Source: Streptococcus peroris ATCC 700780 (GTDB lineage Bacteria > Bacillota > Bacilli > Lactobacillales > Streptococcaceae). Taken from it: 64,000 nucleotides of DNA. The stretch is taken from positions 1 through 64,000 of the forward strand of contig NZ_GL732463.1 of assembly GCF_000187585.1 (NCBI RefSeq), written 5' to 3'. Below, in pieces: positions 53,406 to 63,404 of this stretch (position 1 is the stretch's first letter; each line of letters opens with the position of its first letter). The notes under the pieces were generated by a model. That model saw nothing but the letters and a program-made list of their open reading frames with translations. It did no database searches and was not told where the DNA came from. The position numbers and the translations under genes are program-made.

Positions 53406-53906
53406 ATGGAATTACGCAGACCAAGATTGGCAGATAAAGAAACAGTTTTAGAGATGATGGCAGAGTTTGAAAAGAGCCAATCAGCCCACGATGGCGGCTT
53501 TTGGGATGCTGAGGGTTTTTCTTACGAGAATTGGCTAGAAACTAACCTGAATAAAGAAATGGGAATAAACTTGCCTGAAAATCGCGTTCCATCAATTCAG
53601 TTCGTATTGTTTGATGAATCAGGTCATGCTTTAGGTTTTTTAAATTTACGGTTGAGACTGAATGAGGGGTTGCTGAATCATGCGGGCCATATTGGCTATT
53701 CCATCCGCCCGTCTTAAAGAGACAAGGGCTACGCCAAAGAGTCCCTCCGACAAGGTCTACAAGTTGCTAAGGGAAAGAATATCAAACGAGCGCTTGTGAC
53801 TTGTAGTACGGAAAATCCTGCCAGTCGAGAGGTTATCTTAGGTAATGGTGGAGAGTTGGAGGATGTTCGAAATGGAACGGAGCGTTATTGGATAGAGTTG
53901 GGGTAA
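53406..53906 (+). pseudogene. GNAT acetyltransferase gene interrupted by a stop codon
   Basis: The frame from ATG 53406 encodes a GNAT N-acetyltransferase for 103 residues (MELRRPRLADKE to GYSIRPS), meets TAA at 53715-53717, then continues in the same frame to 53906. The rest of the family is still there: RDKGYAKESLRQGLQVA (acetyl-CoA-binding loop and helix) and TCSTENPASREVI. A single G-to-T change of a GAA codon would explain it. The truncated product lacks the CoA-binding half and should be inactive. RBS GGGGAGG is intact. Confidence 0.88.
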
Positions 53907-53910
53907 AAGT

Positions 53911-54507
53911 ATGACATGGAATACACCAAAACCAGGCGAGTGGAAGAGTGAAGAGCTCAGTAAAGGACGCATCATCGATTACAAGGCTTTTAACTTTGTG
54001 GATGGAGAAGGGGTGCGCAACTCTCTCTATGTATCAGGTTGCATGTTTCACTGTGAAGGTTGTTACAATGTAGCAACCTGGTCCTTTAATGCAGGCATAC
54101 CTTATACCCCAGAGTTAGAAGAACAAATCATGGCAGACTTAGCCCAGCCCTATGTTCAAGGATTGACTTTGCTAGGAGGAGAACCATTCCTAAATACAGG
54201 TATCCTTTTGCCCCTTGTAAAACGTATTCGAAAAGAGTTGCCAGAAAAAGATATCTGGTCTTGGACGGGCTACACTTGGGAAGAAATGATGTTAGAAACC
54301 CCTGATAAACTGGAGCTCTTGTCGCTGATTGATATCCTAGTCGATGGTCGGTATGACAAAAGCAAGCGTAATCTCATGCTCCAGTTCCGAGGTTCTTCTA
54401 ATCAGCGGATTATCGATGTGCAAAAATCTCTACAAAGTGGAAAAGTAGTTATTTGGGACAAGCTTAACGATGGGAAGCAAAACTATGAGCAGGTGAAGAG
54501 AGAATGA
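53911..54507 (+). CDS. nrdG: Anaerobic ribonucleotide reductase activating protein
   Basis: NrdG is the radical-SAM activase that puts the glycyl radical on NrdD. The 198-residue product carries the CxxxCxxC cluster motif in SGCMFHCEGCYN near 44-55 and the SAM-binding LLGGEPF near 89. The C-terminal RGSSNQRIIDVQKSL is typical of the family. It starts 4 nt after the disrupted acetyltransferase frame and overlaps the next gene by 4 nt. Confidence 0.95.
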   Translation: MTWNTPKPGEWKSEELSKGRIIDYKAFNFVDGEGVRNSLYVSGCMFHCEGCYNVATWSFNAGIPYTPELEEQIMADLAQPYVQGLTLLGGEPFLNTGILLPLVKRIRKELPEKDIWSWTGYTWEEMMLETPDKLELLSLIDILVDGRYDKSKRNLMLQFRGSSNQRIIDVQKSLQSGKVVIWDKLNDGKQNYEQVKRE

Positions 54508-55142
54508 AGAAAAAAGAGCTAATAGAAAGACTAGTATCAGAAATAGAATCAGGAAGAGTAAAAACGGTTGGAATCTATGGGCATGGAGCTTCGGGAAAGT
54601 CTTATTTTGCTAAAGAGCTGTACCAAGCTTTGGATCCGCAAAGTGTCAATCTGTTAGAAACAGATCCATACATTACCTCTTATAGACATTTGGTGGTGCC
54701 GAAAGAAGCAACAGAACAGAAGGTGACGGCTTGCCTACCTGTAGCTCATGAACTAGCAAGTTTAGAAAGAGATATTCTAGCACTACAAAATGGCATGGAC
54801 TTATTGACGATTGAAGAGCCGTGGAAAGCAAGTGAAGTGTTATCGGGTTCGAAATCAACGTTGATTGTAGAAGGAATGTCCGTTGCATATTTACCTAAAC
54901 GTTTATTTGATTTAACCATTTGTTTTTATACGGATGATGAAACTGAGTTGGAACGTCGTCTAGCTCGGGACACTACTGTGAGAAAAAGAGAGGCCTCGTT
55001 TGTTCGTGAAACTCATCAAATCCGACGCGGACAATATCGCCGATATTATCAAGAAACAGAAAAAGAAGCGGATGTGTTAATTAATCAATCTCAAAATCAG
55101 TTTCAAATAGAGAAAGACAATTTAATAGTAAAAGATATGTAA
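54504..55142 (+). CDS. Uridine kinase-like P-loop protein
   Basis: The 212-residue protein has Walker A GIYGHGASGKSYF near 23-35 and resembles the uridine kinase/phosphoribulokinase fold, with a lid region rich in Arg (RRLARDTTVRKRE). I see no canonical uridine-binding pattern, so the phosphorylated substrate is uncertain. It is coupled to nrdG by an ATGA overlap and ends the anaerobic reductase cluster. Confidence 0.8.
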   Translation: MKKKELIERLVSEIESGRVKTVGIYGHGASGKSYFAKELYQALDPQSVNLLETDPYITSYRHLVVPKEATEQKVTACLPVAHELASLERDILALQNGMDLLTIEEPWKASEVLSGSKSTLIVEGMSVAYLPKRLFDLTICFYTDDETELERRLARDTTVRKREASFVRETHQIRRGQYRRYYQETEKEADVLINQSQNQFQIEKDNLIVKDM

Positions 55143-55221
55143 AAATTGAGAATAGGTTGTCTTTTTTAGATCAGGAATATACGAAAACATTTTCATACTA
55201 AAAATTTTAAAAAACAGCTAC

Positions 55222-55257
55222 AAACCCCTTGCATTCGCGAGGGGTTTGTGTTATTCT
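55222..55257 (+). promoter_or_regulatory. S10 operon promoter embedded in a hairpin
   Basis: TTGCAT (55229-55234) and TATTCT (55252-55257) with 17-bp spacing form a plausible promoter. The -35 and spacer lie inside a 10-bp inverted repeat ACAAACCCCT/AGGGGTTTGT (about 55220-55249). The hairpin may end the upstream transcript. Confidence 0.55.
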
Positions 55258-55263
55258 ATTATG

Positions 55264-55391
55264 GTGCTGTAAAAACAGCTATAGCTTTGATGCAAGAGGT
55301 TGCGACACGCTCGGTTGCATTGCCACGCAACGCGCGTCGGTTTTCTTGTGGAGCTAGCCTATTATCTTAAATAGACGAAAAGGAGAAAAAG
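55264..55391 (+). promoter_or_regulatory. Structured leader of the S10 ribosomal operon
   Basis: About 125 nt precede rpsJ. GCTGT/ACAGC (55266-55270/55275-55279) forms a small hairpin. A large one pairs CGACACGC (55303-55310) with GCGCGTCG (55332-55339), with GTTGC/GCAAC (55314-55318/55327-55331) inside. In other bacteria L4 or another r-protein binds an S10 leader; which protein acts here is not known to me. Confidence 0.55.
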
Positions 55392-55700
55392 ATGGCAAAC
55401 AAAAAAATCCGTATCCGTTTGAAAGCATACGAACACCGTACACTTGACACAGCGGCTGCAAAAATCGTAGAATCAGCTACTCGTACAGGTGCACAAGTTG
55501 CGGGTCCAATCCCACTTCCAACTGAACGTAGCCTCTACACAATCATTCGTGCGACTCATAAATATAAAGATTCTCGCGAACAATTCGAAATGCGTACACA
55601 CAAACGTTTGATCGATATCGTTAACCCAACTCAAAAAACAGTTGATGCCTTGATGAAATTGGATCTTCCAAGTGGTGTAAACGTAGAAATCAAACTTTAA
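55392..55700 (+). CDS. rpsJ: Small ribosomal subunit protein uS10
   Basis: uS10 sits in the 30S head and, as NusE, also joins transcription antitermination. The 102-residue product begins [19 protein letters not shown] and has [14 protein letters not shown], all typical. It leads the S10-spc operon, with AAAGGAG before the start. Confidence 0.98.
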
Positions 55701-55782
55701 TTTAAAGCTTGATACCTTGAGCATGAAAAACGCTCGTTAAAAACTTTTTGAATAAAAAATATAGAAAAGGAACTATTTTCTC

Positions 55783-56409
55783 ATGACAAAAGGAATCTTA
55801 GGGAAAAAAGTGGGAATGACTCAAATCTTCACTGAAGCTGGCGAATTGATCCCTGTAACAGTTATCGAAGCAACTCCAAACGTTGTTCTTCAAGTTAAAA
55901 CTGTTGAAACAGATGGTTACAACGCTATCCAAGTTGGTTTCGATGACAAACGCGAAGTATTGAGCAACAAACCTGCTAAAGGACATGTAGCAAAAGCTAA
56001 CACGGCTCCTAAGCGCTTCATTCGTGAATTCAAAAACGTTGAAGGCTTGGAAGTTGGTGCTGAAATCACAGTTGAAACTTTCGCAGCTGGAGATGTTGTT
56101 GACGTAACTGGTACTTCTAAAGGTAAAGGTTTCCAAGGTGTTATCAAACGCCACGGACAATCACGTGGACCTATGGCTCACGGTTCTCGTTACCACCGTC
56201 GTCCAGGTTCTATGGGACCTGTTGCACCTAACCGCGTATTCAAAGGTAAAAACCTTGCAGGACGTATGGGTGGCGATCGTGTAACCATTCAAAACCTTGA
56301 AGTTGTACAAGTTGTTCCAGAAAAGAACGTTATCCTTATCAAAGGTAACGTACCAGGTGCTAAGAAATCTCTTATCACTATCAAGTCAGCAGTTAAAGCT
56401 GGTAAATAA
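55783..56409 (+). CDS. rplC: Large ribosomal subunit protein uL3
   Basis: uL3 is an early assembly protein whose long loop reaches towards the peptidyl transferase centre. The 208-residue product shows [14 protein letters not shown] at the N-terminus and the central loop segment [19 protein letters not shown]. It is followed by rplD at 24 nt. It has normal length. Confidence 0.98.
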
Positions 56410-56433
56410 TAAGGAAAGGGGAATACAGTCAAA

Positions 56434-57057
56434 ATGGCAAATGTAACATTATTCGACCAAACTGGTAAACAAGCGGGCGAAGTTGTTCTTAACGATGCAA
56501 TCTTTGGTATCGAACCAAATGAATCAGTTGTGTTTGATGTCATCGTTAGCCAACGTGCTAGCCTTCGTCAAGGAACTCACGCAGTTAAAAACCGCTCTGC
56601 TGTTTCAGGTGGCGGACGCAAACCATGGCGTCAAAAAGGAACTGGACGTGCTCGTCAAGGATCTATCCGCTCTCCACAATGGCGTGGTGGTGGAATCGTC
56701 TTCGGACCAACTCCACGTAGCTATGCGTACAAACTTCCTCAAAAAGTTCGTCGCCTTGCACTTAAGTCTGTTTATTCAGAAAAAGTTGCTGAAAACAAAT
56801 TTGTAGCCGTTGATTCTCTTGAATTTACAGCTCCAAAAACTGCTGAATTTGCAAAAGTTCTTGCAGCTTTGAGCATCGATTCTAAAGTCCTTGTTATTCT
56901 TGAAGAAGGAAATGAATTCGCAGCTCTTTCAGCTCGTAACCTTCCAAATGTGAAAGTTGCGACTGCTACAACTGCAAGTGTTCTTGACATCGCAAATAGT
57001 GACAAACTTCTTGTTACTCAAGCAGCTATCTCTAAAATCGAGGAGGTTCTTGCATAA
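56434..57057 (+). CDS. rplD: Large ribosomal subunit protein uL4
   Basis: uL4 lines the nascent-peptide tunnel with its extended loop ([19 protein letters not shown], about 63-81), a site of macrolide-resistance changes; the loop here looks wild type. In E. coli L4 also represses its own operon through the S10 leader. The 207-residue product overlaps rplW by one base (TAATG). Confidence 0.98.
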
Positions 57058-57353
57058 TGAATTTGTATGATGTTATCAAAAAACCTGTTATCACTGAAAG
57101 CTCAATGGCTCAACTTGAAGCAGGAAAATATGTATTTGAAGTTGACACTCGCGCACACAAACTTTTGATTAAGCAAGCTGTTGAAGCTGCTTTTGAAGGT
57201 GTTAAAGTTGCAAATGTTAACACAATCAACGTAAAACCTAAAGCTAAACGTGTTGGACGTTACACTGGTTTTACTAACAAAACTAAAAAAGCTATCATCA
57301 CTCTTACAGCTGATTCAAAAGCAATCGAGTTGTTTGCTGCTGAAGCTGAATAA
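57057..57353 (+). CDS. rplW: Large ribosomal subunit protein uL23
   Basis: uL23 forms the tunnel exit platform where trigger factor and SRP dock. The 98-residue product has [13 protein letters not shown] at the N-terminus and [20 protein letters not shown] in the middle, both typical. Its ATG shares the A of the rplD stop. Confidence 0.97.
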
Positions 57354-57370
57354 TCTAAGGAGGAAATATC

Positions 57371-58204
57371 GTGGGAATTCGTGTTTATAAACCAACAACA
57401 AACGGTCGCCGTAATATGACTTCTTTGGATTTCGCTGAAATCACAACAAGCACACCAGAAAAAACTTTGCTTGTTGCTTTGAAGAACAAGGCTGGTCGTA
57501 ACAACAACGGTCGTATCACTGTTCGTCACCAAGGTGGTGGACACAAACGTTTCTACCGTTTGGTTGACTTCAAACGTAACAAAGACAACGTTGAAGCAGT
57601 TGTTAAAACTATCGAGTACGATCCAAACCGTTCTGCAAACATCGCTCTTGTACACTACACTGACGGTGTGAAAGCTTACATCATCGCTCCAAAAGGTCTT
57701 GAAGTTGGTCAACGTATCGTTTCAGGTCCTGAAGCAGATATCAAAGTCGGAAACGCTCTTCCGCTTGCTAACATCCCAGTTGGTACTTTGATCCACAACA
57801 TCGAATTGAAACCAGGTCGTGGTGGAGAATTGGTACGTGCTGCTGGAGCTTCTGCTCAAGTATTGGGTCAAGAAGGCAAATACGTTCTTGTTCGTCTTCA
57901 ATCAGGTGAAGTTCGTATGATTCTTGGAACTTGTCGTGCAACAGTCGGTGTTGTCGGAAACGAACAACATGGACTTGTAAACCTTGGTAAAGCAGGACGT
58001 AGCCGTTGGAAAGGTATCCGCCCAACAGTTCGTGGTTCTGTAATGAACCCTAACGATCACCCACACGGTGGTGGTGAAGGTAAAGCACCAGTTGGTCGTA
58101 AAGCACCATCAACTCCATGGGGCAAACCTGCTCTTGGTCTTAAAACTCGTAACAAGAAAGCGAAATCTGACAAACTTATCGTTCGTCGTCGCAACGAGAA
58201 ATAA
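57371..58204 (+). CDS. rplB: Large ribosomal subunit protein uL2
   Basis: uL2 supports the peptidyl transferase centre and subunit joining. The 277-residue product starts at GTG 57371 after AAGGAGG. It contains the conserved C-terminal stretch [14 protein letters not shown] with the His of the family. A structured spacer of about 100 bp separates it from rpsS. Confidence 0.98.
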   Translation: MGIRVYKPTTNGRRNMTSLDFAEITTSTPEKTLLVALKNKAGRNNNGRITVRHQGGGHKRFYRLVDFKRNKDNVEAVVKTIEYDPNRSANIALVHYTDGVKAYIIAPKGLEVGQRIVSGPEADIKVGNALPLANIPVGTLIHNIELKPGRGGELVRAAGASAQVLGQEGKYVLVRLQSGEVRMILGTCRATVGVVGNEQHGLVNLGKAGRSRWKGIRPTVRGSVMNPNDHPHGGGEGKAPVGRKAPSTPWGKPALGLKTRNKKAKSDKLIVRRRNEK

Positions 58205-58306
58205 TTTTAAACTAGTCGCTTAAGTGCTAGATAATCCGCCAGCTCGGTAGCGCTCCTCGTGAGCGCAAGCCGCTGTGGTACTATATTTAAAGGAGAAAAT
58301 ATTAAA
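58205..58306 (+). promoter_or_regulatory. Structured rplB-rpsS spacer
   Basis: GCGCTC (58250-58255) pairs with GAGCGC (58261-58266), extended outward by CGG/CCG and CAGC/GCTG pairs. No T run follows, so it is not a typical terminator. It may be a processing or regulatory hairpin. Confidence 0.5.
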
Positions 58307-58588
58307 ATGGGACGCAGTCTTAAAAAAGGACCTTTCGTCGATGAGCATTTGATGAAAAAAGTTGAAGCTCAAGCTAACGACGAAAAGAAAAAAGTTATCA
58401 AAACTTGGTCACGTCGTTCAACGATTTTCCCAAGTTTCATTGGTTACACTATCGCAGTTTATGATGGACGTAAACACGTACCTGTTTACATCCAAGAAGA
58501 CATGGTAGGTCACAAGCTTGGTGAATTTGCACCAACTCGTACTTACAAAGGTCACGCCGCAGACGACAAGAAGACACGTAGAAAATAA
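58307..58588 (+). CDS. rpsS: Small ribosomal subunit protein uS19
   Basis: uS19 binds 16S rRNA in the head with uS13. The 93-residue product begins [18 protein letters not shown] 58307 follows AAAGGAG; an upstream extension from 58259 lies in the hairpin spacer and is rejected. rplV follows at 11 nt. Confidence 0.98.
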
Positions 58589-58599
58589 GGAGAACATAA

Positions 58600-58944
58600 A
58601 TGGCAGAAATTACTTCAGCTAAAGCAATGGCTCGCACAGTACGTGTTTCACCTCGTAAATCACGTCTTGTTCTTGACAATATCCGTGGTAAAAGCGTAGC
58701 CGATGCAATCGCAATTTTGACATTCACTCCAAACAAAGCTGCTGAAATCATCTTGAAAGTTTTGAACTCAGCTGTAGCTAACGCTGAAAACAACTTTGGT
58801 TTGGATAAAGCTAACTTGGTAGTATCTGAAGCATTCGCAAACGAAGGACCAACTATGAAACGTTTCCGTCCACGTGCGAAAGGTTCAGCTTCACCAATCA
58901 ACAAACGTACAGCTCACATCACTGTAGCTGTTGCAGAAAAATAA
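58600..58944 (+). CDS. rplV: Large ribosomal subunit protein uL22
   Basis: uL22 lines the tunnel with a beta-hairpin ([19 protein letters not shown], about 87-105), a known site of macrolide-resistance mutations; it looks wild type. The 114-residue length is normal. rpsC follows 12 nt later. Confidence 0.98.
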   Translation: MAEITSAKAMARTVRVSPRKSRLVLDNIRGKSVADAIAILTFTPNKAAEIILKVLNSAVANAENNFGLDKANLVVSEAFANEGPTMKRFRPRAKGSASPINKRTAHITVAVAEK

Positions 58945-58956
58945 GGAGGTAAAATC

Positions 58957-59610
58957 GTGGGTCAAAAAGTACATCCAATTGGTATGCGTGTCGGCATCAT
59001 CCGTGATTGGGATGCCAAATGGTATGCTGAAAAAGAATACGCGGATTACCTTCATGAAGATCTTGCAATCCGTAAATTCGTTCAAAAAGAACTTGCTGAC
59101 GCAGCAGTTTCAACTATTGAAATCGAACGCGCAGTAAACAAAGTTAACGTTTCACTTCACACTGCTAAACCAGGTATGGTTATCGGTAAAGGTGGTGCTA
59201 ACGTTGATGCACTTCGTGCTAAACTTAACAAATTGACTGGAAAACAAGTGCACATCAACATCATCGAAATCAAACAACCTGATTTGGATGCTCACCTTGT
59301 TGGTGAAGGAATTGCTCGTCAATTGGAGCAACGTGTTGCTTTCCGTCGTGCACAAAAACAAGCAATCCAACGTGCTATGCGTGCTGGAGCTAAAGGAATT
59401 AAAACTCAAGTATCAGGTCGTTTGAACGGTGCAGATATCGCCCGTGCAGAAGGATACTCTGAAGGTACAGTTCCACTTCACACACTTCGCGCAGATATCG
59501 ATTACGCTTGGGAAGAAGCAGATACTACATACGGTAAACTTGGTGTTAAAGTATGGATCTACCGTGGTGAAGTTCTTCCAGCTCGTAAAAACACTAAAGG
59601 AGGTAAATAA
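58957..59610 (+). CDS. rpsC: Small ribosomal subunit protein uS3
   Basis: uS3 guards the mRNA entry channel and contributes to helicase activity. The 217-residue product starts at GTG 58957 after AAGGAGG ([12 protein letters not shown]), carries a KH domain with [12 protein letters not shown] near 65, and the C-terminal domain ending in [11 protein letters not shown]. It is 3 nt from rplP. Confidence 0.98.
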
Positions 59611-59613
59611 CCA

Positions 59614-60027
59614 ATGTTAGTACCTAAACGTGTTAAACACCGTCGTGAATTCCGTGGTAAAATGCGCGGTGAAGCTAAAGGTGGAAAAGAAGTAGCATTC
59701 GGTGAATACGGTCTTCAAGCTACTACTAGCCACTGGATCACTAACCGCCAAATCGAAGCTGCTCGTATCGCCATGACTCGTTACATGAAACGTGGTGGTA
59801 AAGTTTGGATTAAAATCTTCCCACACAAATCATACACAGCTAAAGCTATCGGGGTTCGTATGGGATCTGGTAAAGGGGCACCTGAAGGTTGGGTAGCACC
59901 AGTTAAACGTGGTAAAGTAATGTTTGAAGTTGCTGGTGTATCTGAAGAGATCGCTCGCGAAGCGCTTCGTCTTGCAAGCCACAAATTGCCAGTTAAATGT
60001 AAATTCGTAAAACGTGAAGCAGAATAA
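59614..60027 (+). CDS. rplP: Large ribosomal subunit protein uL16
   Basis: uL16 positions tRNA near the A site. The 137-residue product has [19 protein letters not shown] at the N-terminus and [17 protein letters not shown] in the middle. The RBS AAAGGAGG lies within the end of rpsC. Confidence 0.98.
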   Translation: MLVPKRVKHRREFRGKMRGEAKGGKEVAFGEYGLQATTSHWITNRQIEAARIAMTRYMKRGGKVWIKIFPHKSYTAKAIGVRMGSGKGAPEGWVAPVKRGKVMFEVAGVSEEIAREALRLASHKLPVKCKFVKREAE

Positions 60028-60036
60028 GGAGAAGGC

Positions 60037-60243
60037 ATGAAACTTAATGAAGTAAAAGAATTTGTTAAAGAACTTCGTGGTCTTTCTCAAGAAGAACTCG
60101 CGAAGCGCGAAAACGAATTGAAAAAAGAATTGTTTGAACTTCGTTTCCAAGCTGCTACTGGTCAATTAGAACAAACAGCTCGCTTGAAAGAAGTTAAAAA
60201 ACAAATCGCTCGTATCAAAACAGTTCAATCTGAAGCGAAATAA
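60037..60243 (+). CDS. rpmC: Large ribosomal subunit protein uL29
   Basis: uL29 is a two-helix hairpin next to uL23 at the tunnel exit. The 68-residue product ([17 protein letters not shown], central [15 protein letters not shown]) fits. rpsQ follows at 23 nt. Confidence 0.97.
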
Positions 60244-60266
60244 TAGACTAGGGAAGGAGAATTTCA

Positions 60267-60527
60267 ATGGAACGCAATAATCGTAAAGTTCTTGTTGGAC
60301 GTGTTGTATCTGACAAAATGGACAAGACAATCACAGTTGTAGTTGAAACAAAACGTAACCACCCAGTCTATGGTAAACGTATTAACTACTCAAAAAAATA
60401 CAAAGCGCATGATGAAAACAATGTTGCCAAAGAAGGCGATATTGTACGTATCATGGAAACTCGTCCGCTTTCAGCTACAAAACGTTTCCGTCTTGTAGAA
60501 GTTGTTGAAGAAGCGGTTATCATCTAA
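60267..60527 (+). CDS. rpsQ: Small ribosomal subunit protein uS17
   Basis: uS17 is an OB-fold primary binder of 16S rRNA. The 86-residue product has [17 protein letters not shown] and [19 protein letters not shown], all standard. RBS GGAAGGAG precedes it. Confidence 0.98.
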
Positions 60528-60552
60528 TCAAACCTGAAAGGAGAAAACTGAA

Positions 60553-60921
60553 ATGATTCAAACAGAAACTCGTTTGAAAGTCGCAGACAATAGCGGTGCA
60601 CGTGAAATTTTGACTATCAAAGTTCTTGGTGGTTCTAAACGTAAATTCGCGAACATCGGTGATGTTATTGTGGCATCTGTAAAACAAGCTACTCCTGGTG
60701 GTGCGGTTAAAAAAGGTGACGTTGTTAAAGCAGTTATCGTTCGTACTAAATCAGGTGCTCGTCGTGCTGATGGTTCTTACATCAAATTTGACGAAAATGC
60801 AGCAGTTATCATCCGTGACGACAAAACTCCTCGCGGAACACGTATCTTTGGCCCTGTTGCACGTGAATTGCGTGAAGGTGGCTTCATGAAGATCGTGTCA
60901 CTTGCTCCAGAAGTACTTTAA
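60553..60921 (+). CDS. rplN: Large ribosomal subunit protein uL14
   Basis: uL14 forms an intersubunit bridge and is the docking site of the silencing factor RsfS. The 122-residue product begins [19 protein letters not shown] and contains [20 protein letters not shown] 71-bp spacer with two short GC hairpins follows. Confidence 0.98.
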   Translation: MIQTETRLKVADNSGAREILTIKVLGGSKRKFANIGDVIVASVKQATPGGAVKKGDVVKAVIVRTKSGARRADGSYIKFDENAAVIIRDDKTPRGTRIFGPVARELREGGFMKIVSLAPEVL

Positions 60922-60941
60922 TCAATAAAACAAACACAGTC

Positions 60942-60970
60942 CCCTGGCTTAGCCAGGGTGCCCTTTGGGC
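60942..60970 (+). promoter_or_regulatory. Double hairpin in the rplN-rplX spacer
   Basis: CCCTGGCT (60942-60949) pairs with AGCCAGGG (60951-60958) with a one-base centre, and GCCC (60960-60963) pairs with GGGC (60967-60970). No T run follows, so read-through is expected. Confidence 0.55.
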
Positions 60971-60992
60971 GTAAGAATAAAAGGAGAAATAA

Positions 60993-61298
60993 ATGTTTGT
61001 AAAAAAAGGCGACAAAGTTCGCGTAATCGCTGGTAAAGATAAGGGAACAGAAGCTGTTGTCCTTACTGCCCTTCCAAAAGTAAACAAAGTTATCGTTGAA
61101 GGTGTTAACATCGTTAAGAAACATCAACGTCCAACTAACGAACTTCCTCAAGGTGGTATCATCGAGAAGGAAGCAGCTATCCACGTATCAAACGTTCAAG
61201 TTTTGGACAAAAATGGTGTAGCTGGTCGTGTTGGTTACAAATTTGTAGACGGTAAAAAAGTTCGCTACAACAAAAAATCAGGCGAAGTGCTTGATTAA
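60993..61298 (+). CDS. rplX: Large ribosomal subunit protein uL24
   Basis: uL24 starts 50S assembly with a KOW motif ([18 protein letters not shown], about 3-20). The 101-residue product is complete. It follows the hairpin spacer and AAAAGGAG. Confidence 0.97.
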
Positions 61299-61321
61299 TC
61301 ACGAAGGAAAGGAGAAGTATA

Positions 61322-61864
61322 ATGGCAAATCGTTTAAAAGAAAAATATCTTAATGAAGTAGTTCCTGCTTTGACAGAACAATTTAACTACTCATCAGTGA
61401 TGGCTGTGCCTAAAGTAGATAAGATCGTTTTGAACATGGGTGTTGGTGAAGCTGTATCAAACGCTAAAAGCCTTGAAAAAGCTGCTGAAGAATTGGCACT
61501 TATCTCAGGTCAAAAACCACTTATCACTAAAGCTAAAAAATCAATCGCCGGCTTCCGTCTTCGTGAAGGTGTTGCGATCGGTGCAAAAGTTACCCTTCGT
61601 GGTGAACGTATGTATGAATTCTTGGATAAATTGGTTTCAGTTTCACTTCCACGTGTGCGTGACTTCCATGGTGTTCCAACAAAATCATTTGACGGACGCG
61701 GAAACTACACACTTGGTGTGAAGGAACAATTGATTTTCCCAGAAATCAACTTTGATGACGTTGACAAAACTCGTGGTCTTGACATCGTTATCGTAACTAC
61801 TGCTAACACTGACGAAGAGTCACGTGCATTGCTTACAGGCCTTGGAATGCCTTTTGCAAAATAA
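61322..61864 (+). CDS. rplE: Large ribosomal subunit protein uL5
   Basis: uL5 binds 5S rRNA and the P-site tRNA. The 180-residue product has [35 protein letters not shown] and [14 protein letters not shown], all typical. rpsN follows at 17 nt. Confidence 0.98.
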   Translation: MANRLKEKYLNEVVPALTEQFNYSSVMAVPKVDKIVLNMGVGEAVSNAKSLEKAAEELALISGQKPLITKAKKSIAGFRLREGVAIGAKVTLRGERMYEFLDKLVSVSLPRVRDFHGVPTKSFDGRGNYTLGVKEQLIFPEINFDDVDKTRGLDIVIVTTANTDEESRALLTGLGMPFAK

Positions 61865-61881
61865 TATAGGAGGTATAACTA

Positions 61882-62067
61882 ATGGCTAAAAAATCTATGA
61901 TTGCTAAGAACAAACGCCCAGCGAAGTTCTCTACTCAAGCATACACTCGCTGTGAACGTTGTGGACGTCCACACTCAGTTTACCGCAAGTTTAAACTTTG
62001 CCGTGTTTGCTTCCGTGAATTGGCATACAAAGGTCAAATCCCTGGTGTAACAAAAGCATCTTGGTAA
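61882..62067 (+). CDS. rpsZ: Small ribosomal subunit protein uS14, zinc-binding type Z
   Basis: The 61-residue uS14 is the short C+ form with a zinc ribbon: CERCGRP and CRVCF (CxxC...CxxC). Many bacteria switch to a longer zinc-independent paralogue in zinc starvation; none is visible in this window. A long structured spacer follows. Confidence 0.97.
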   Translation: MAKKSMIAKNKRPAKFSTQAYTRCERCGRPHSVYRKFKLCRVCFRELAYKGQIPGVTKASW

Positions 62068-62280
62068 TATTATGATACAAAGAGCGTAACAACCCCAGCA
62101 AAAATAGGAGATTTGGTACAGGAGCGATGCTCCAAAACAAATCTATCTTTTTTGCACAGGTTGTAGCTCGTGTTCAAATGAGAATAATCTCGTTTGAATG
62201 TGTCAACACTATCTGAGCCTAGCTCAATCATTAACTAGCAAGTGCAACTTGCAAACTACTAGTAAGAGGAGAAAAATAAA
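62068..62280 (+). promoter_or_regulatory. Multi-hairpin rpsZ-rpsH spacer
   Basis: The 213-bp gap holds a long composite stem-loop: GAGC/GCTC plus ACAACC/GGTTGT outside, AGATTTG/CAAATCT and GGAGC/GCTCC inside, 62082-62169. Three more hairpins follow (62173-62198, 62214-62226, 62238-62252). No ORF is plausible. The nested pairing is too extensive to be chance. Confidence 0.65.
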
Positions 62281-62679
62281 ATGGTTATGACTGACCCAAT
62301 CGCAGACTTCCTAACTCGTATTCGTAACGCTAACCAAGCAAAACACGAAGTACTTGAAGTACCTGCATCAAACATCAAAAAAGGGATTGCTGAAATCCTT
62401 AAACGCGAAGGTTTTGTTAAGAACGTAGAAATCATCGAAGATGACAAACAAGGCATCATCCGTGTATTCCTTAAATACGGAACTAACGGTGAACGAGTTA
62501 TCACTAACTTGAAACGTGTTTCTAAACCAGGACTTCGTGTTTACAAAAAACGTGAAGATCTTCCAAAAGTACTTAACGGTCTTGGAATTGCTATCCTTTC
62601 AACTTCTGAAGGTTTGCTTACTGATAAAGAAGCACGCCAAAAGAACGTTGGTGGAGAGGTTATCGCTTACGTTTGGTAA
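62281..62679 (+). CDS. rpsH: Small ribosomal subunit protein uS8
   Basis: uS8 is a central-domain 16S binder and in E. coli the repressor of the spc operon. The 132-residue product has [16 protein letters not shown] and the C-terminal [21 protein letters not shown] motif. Two starts, ATG 62281 and ATG 62287, are possible; the family usually begins MVMTDPIAD in streptococci. Confidence 0.97.
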   Translation: MVMTDPIADFLTRIRNANQAKHEVLEVPASNIKKGIAEILKREGFVKNVEIIEDDKQGIIRVFLKYGTNGERVITNLKRVSKPGLRVYKKREDLPKVLNGLGIAILSTSEGLLTDKEARQKNVGGEVIAYVW

Positions 62680-62867
62680 TATTTAGCTCCCAATTTCGTT
62701 GTGCCTCTTCGTTATTGTCTCTTGCCTAACTCAAAGTTATGTCTACGAGACAATGCCTTGATTTACTTAGAAATTGAGACCTAAACATTAACTTTTAAAT
62801 CAAAAAGATTTAAACCCCGTGAAAACTGGTCGCTTGCGGCCTGACAATTTAACAGGAGAATAAAAAC
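62680..62867 (+). promoter_or_regulatory. Structured rpsH-rplF spacer
   Basis: The 188-bp gap contains TTGTCTC (62715-62721) pairing with GAGACAA (62747-62753), outer CAATTTC/GAAATTG pairs, and GGTCGC/GCGGCC-like pairing near 62829-62842. Part of it (62715-62757) resembles 45276-45317 upstream of mnmA. No ORF is plausible. Confidence 0.5.
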
Positions 62868-63404
62868 ATGTCACGTATTGGTAATAAAGTTATTCCGTTG
62901 CCTGCTGGTGTTGAAATCACTAACAAGGATAACGTTGTAACTGTAAAAGGACCTAAAGGAGAACTTACTCGTACGTTCTCAAAAGATATCGATATCCGTG
63001 TGGAAGGAACTGAAGTAACGCTTCACCGTCCAAACGATACAAAAGAAATGAAAACAATCCATGGAACAACTCGTGCTCTTTTGCACAACATGGTTGTTGG
63101 AGTATCTGAAGGATTTAAGAAAGAACTTGAAATGCGCGGGGTTGGATACCGTGCACAACTTCAAGGATCTAAACTTGTTTTGGCTGTTGGTAAATCTCAT
63201 CCAGACGAAGTTGAAGCTCCAGAAGGAATTACTTTTGAACTACCAAACCCAACAACAATCGTTGTTCACGGAATTTCAAAAGAAGTAGTTGGTCAAACAG
63301 CTGCTTATGTACGTAGCCTTCGTTCACCAGAACCTTATAAAGGTAAGGGTATCCGTTACGTTGGTGAATATGTTCGCCGTAAAGAAGGTAAAACTGGTAA
63401 ATAA
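62868..63404 (+). CDS. rplF: Large ribosomal subunit protein uL6
   Basis: uL6 stands near the factor-binding site. The 178-residue product has [31 protein letters not shown] and the C-terminal [20 protein letters not shown], all typical. An 83-bp spacer precedes rplR. Confidence 0.98.
   Translation: MSRIGNKVIPLPAGVEITNKDNVVTVKGPKGELTRTFSKDIDIRVEGTEVTLHRPNDTKEMKTIHGTTRALLHNMVVGVSEGFKKELEMRGVGYRAQLQGSKLVLAVGKSHPDEVEAPEGITFELPNPTTIVVHGISKEVVGQTAAYVRSLRSPEPYKGKGIRYVGEYVRRKEGKTGK

Noticed and set aside
56483..56806. 107-codon ORF inside rplD and other long antisense or out-of-frame ORFs in ribosomal genes
   Set aside because: Products of strongly codon-biased genes in other frames; no RBS and no family resemblance.
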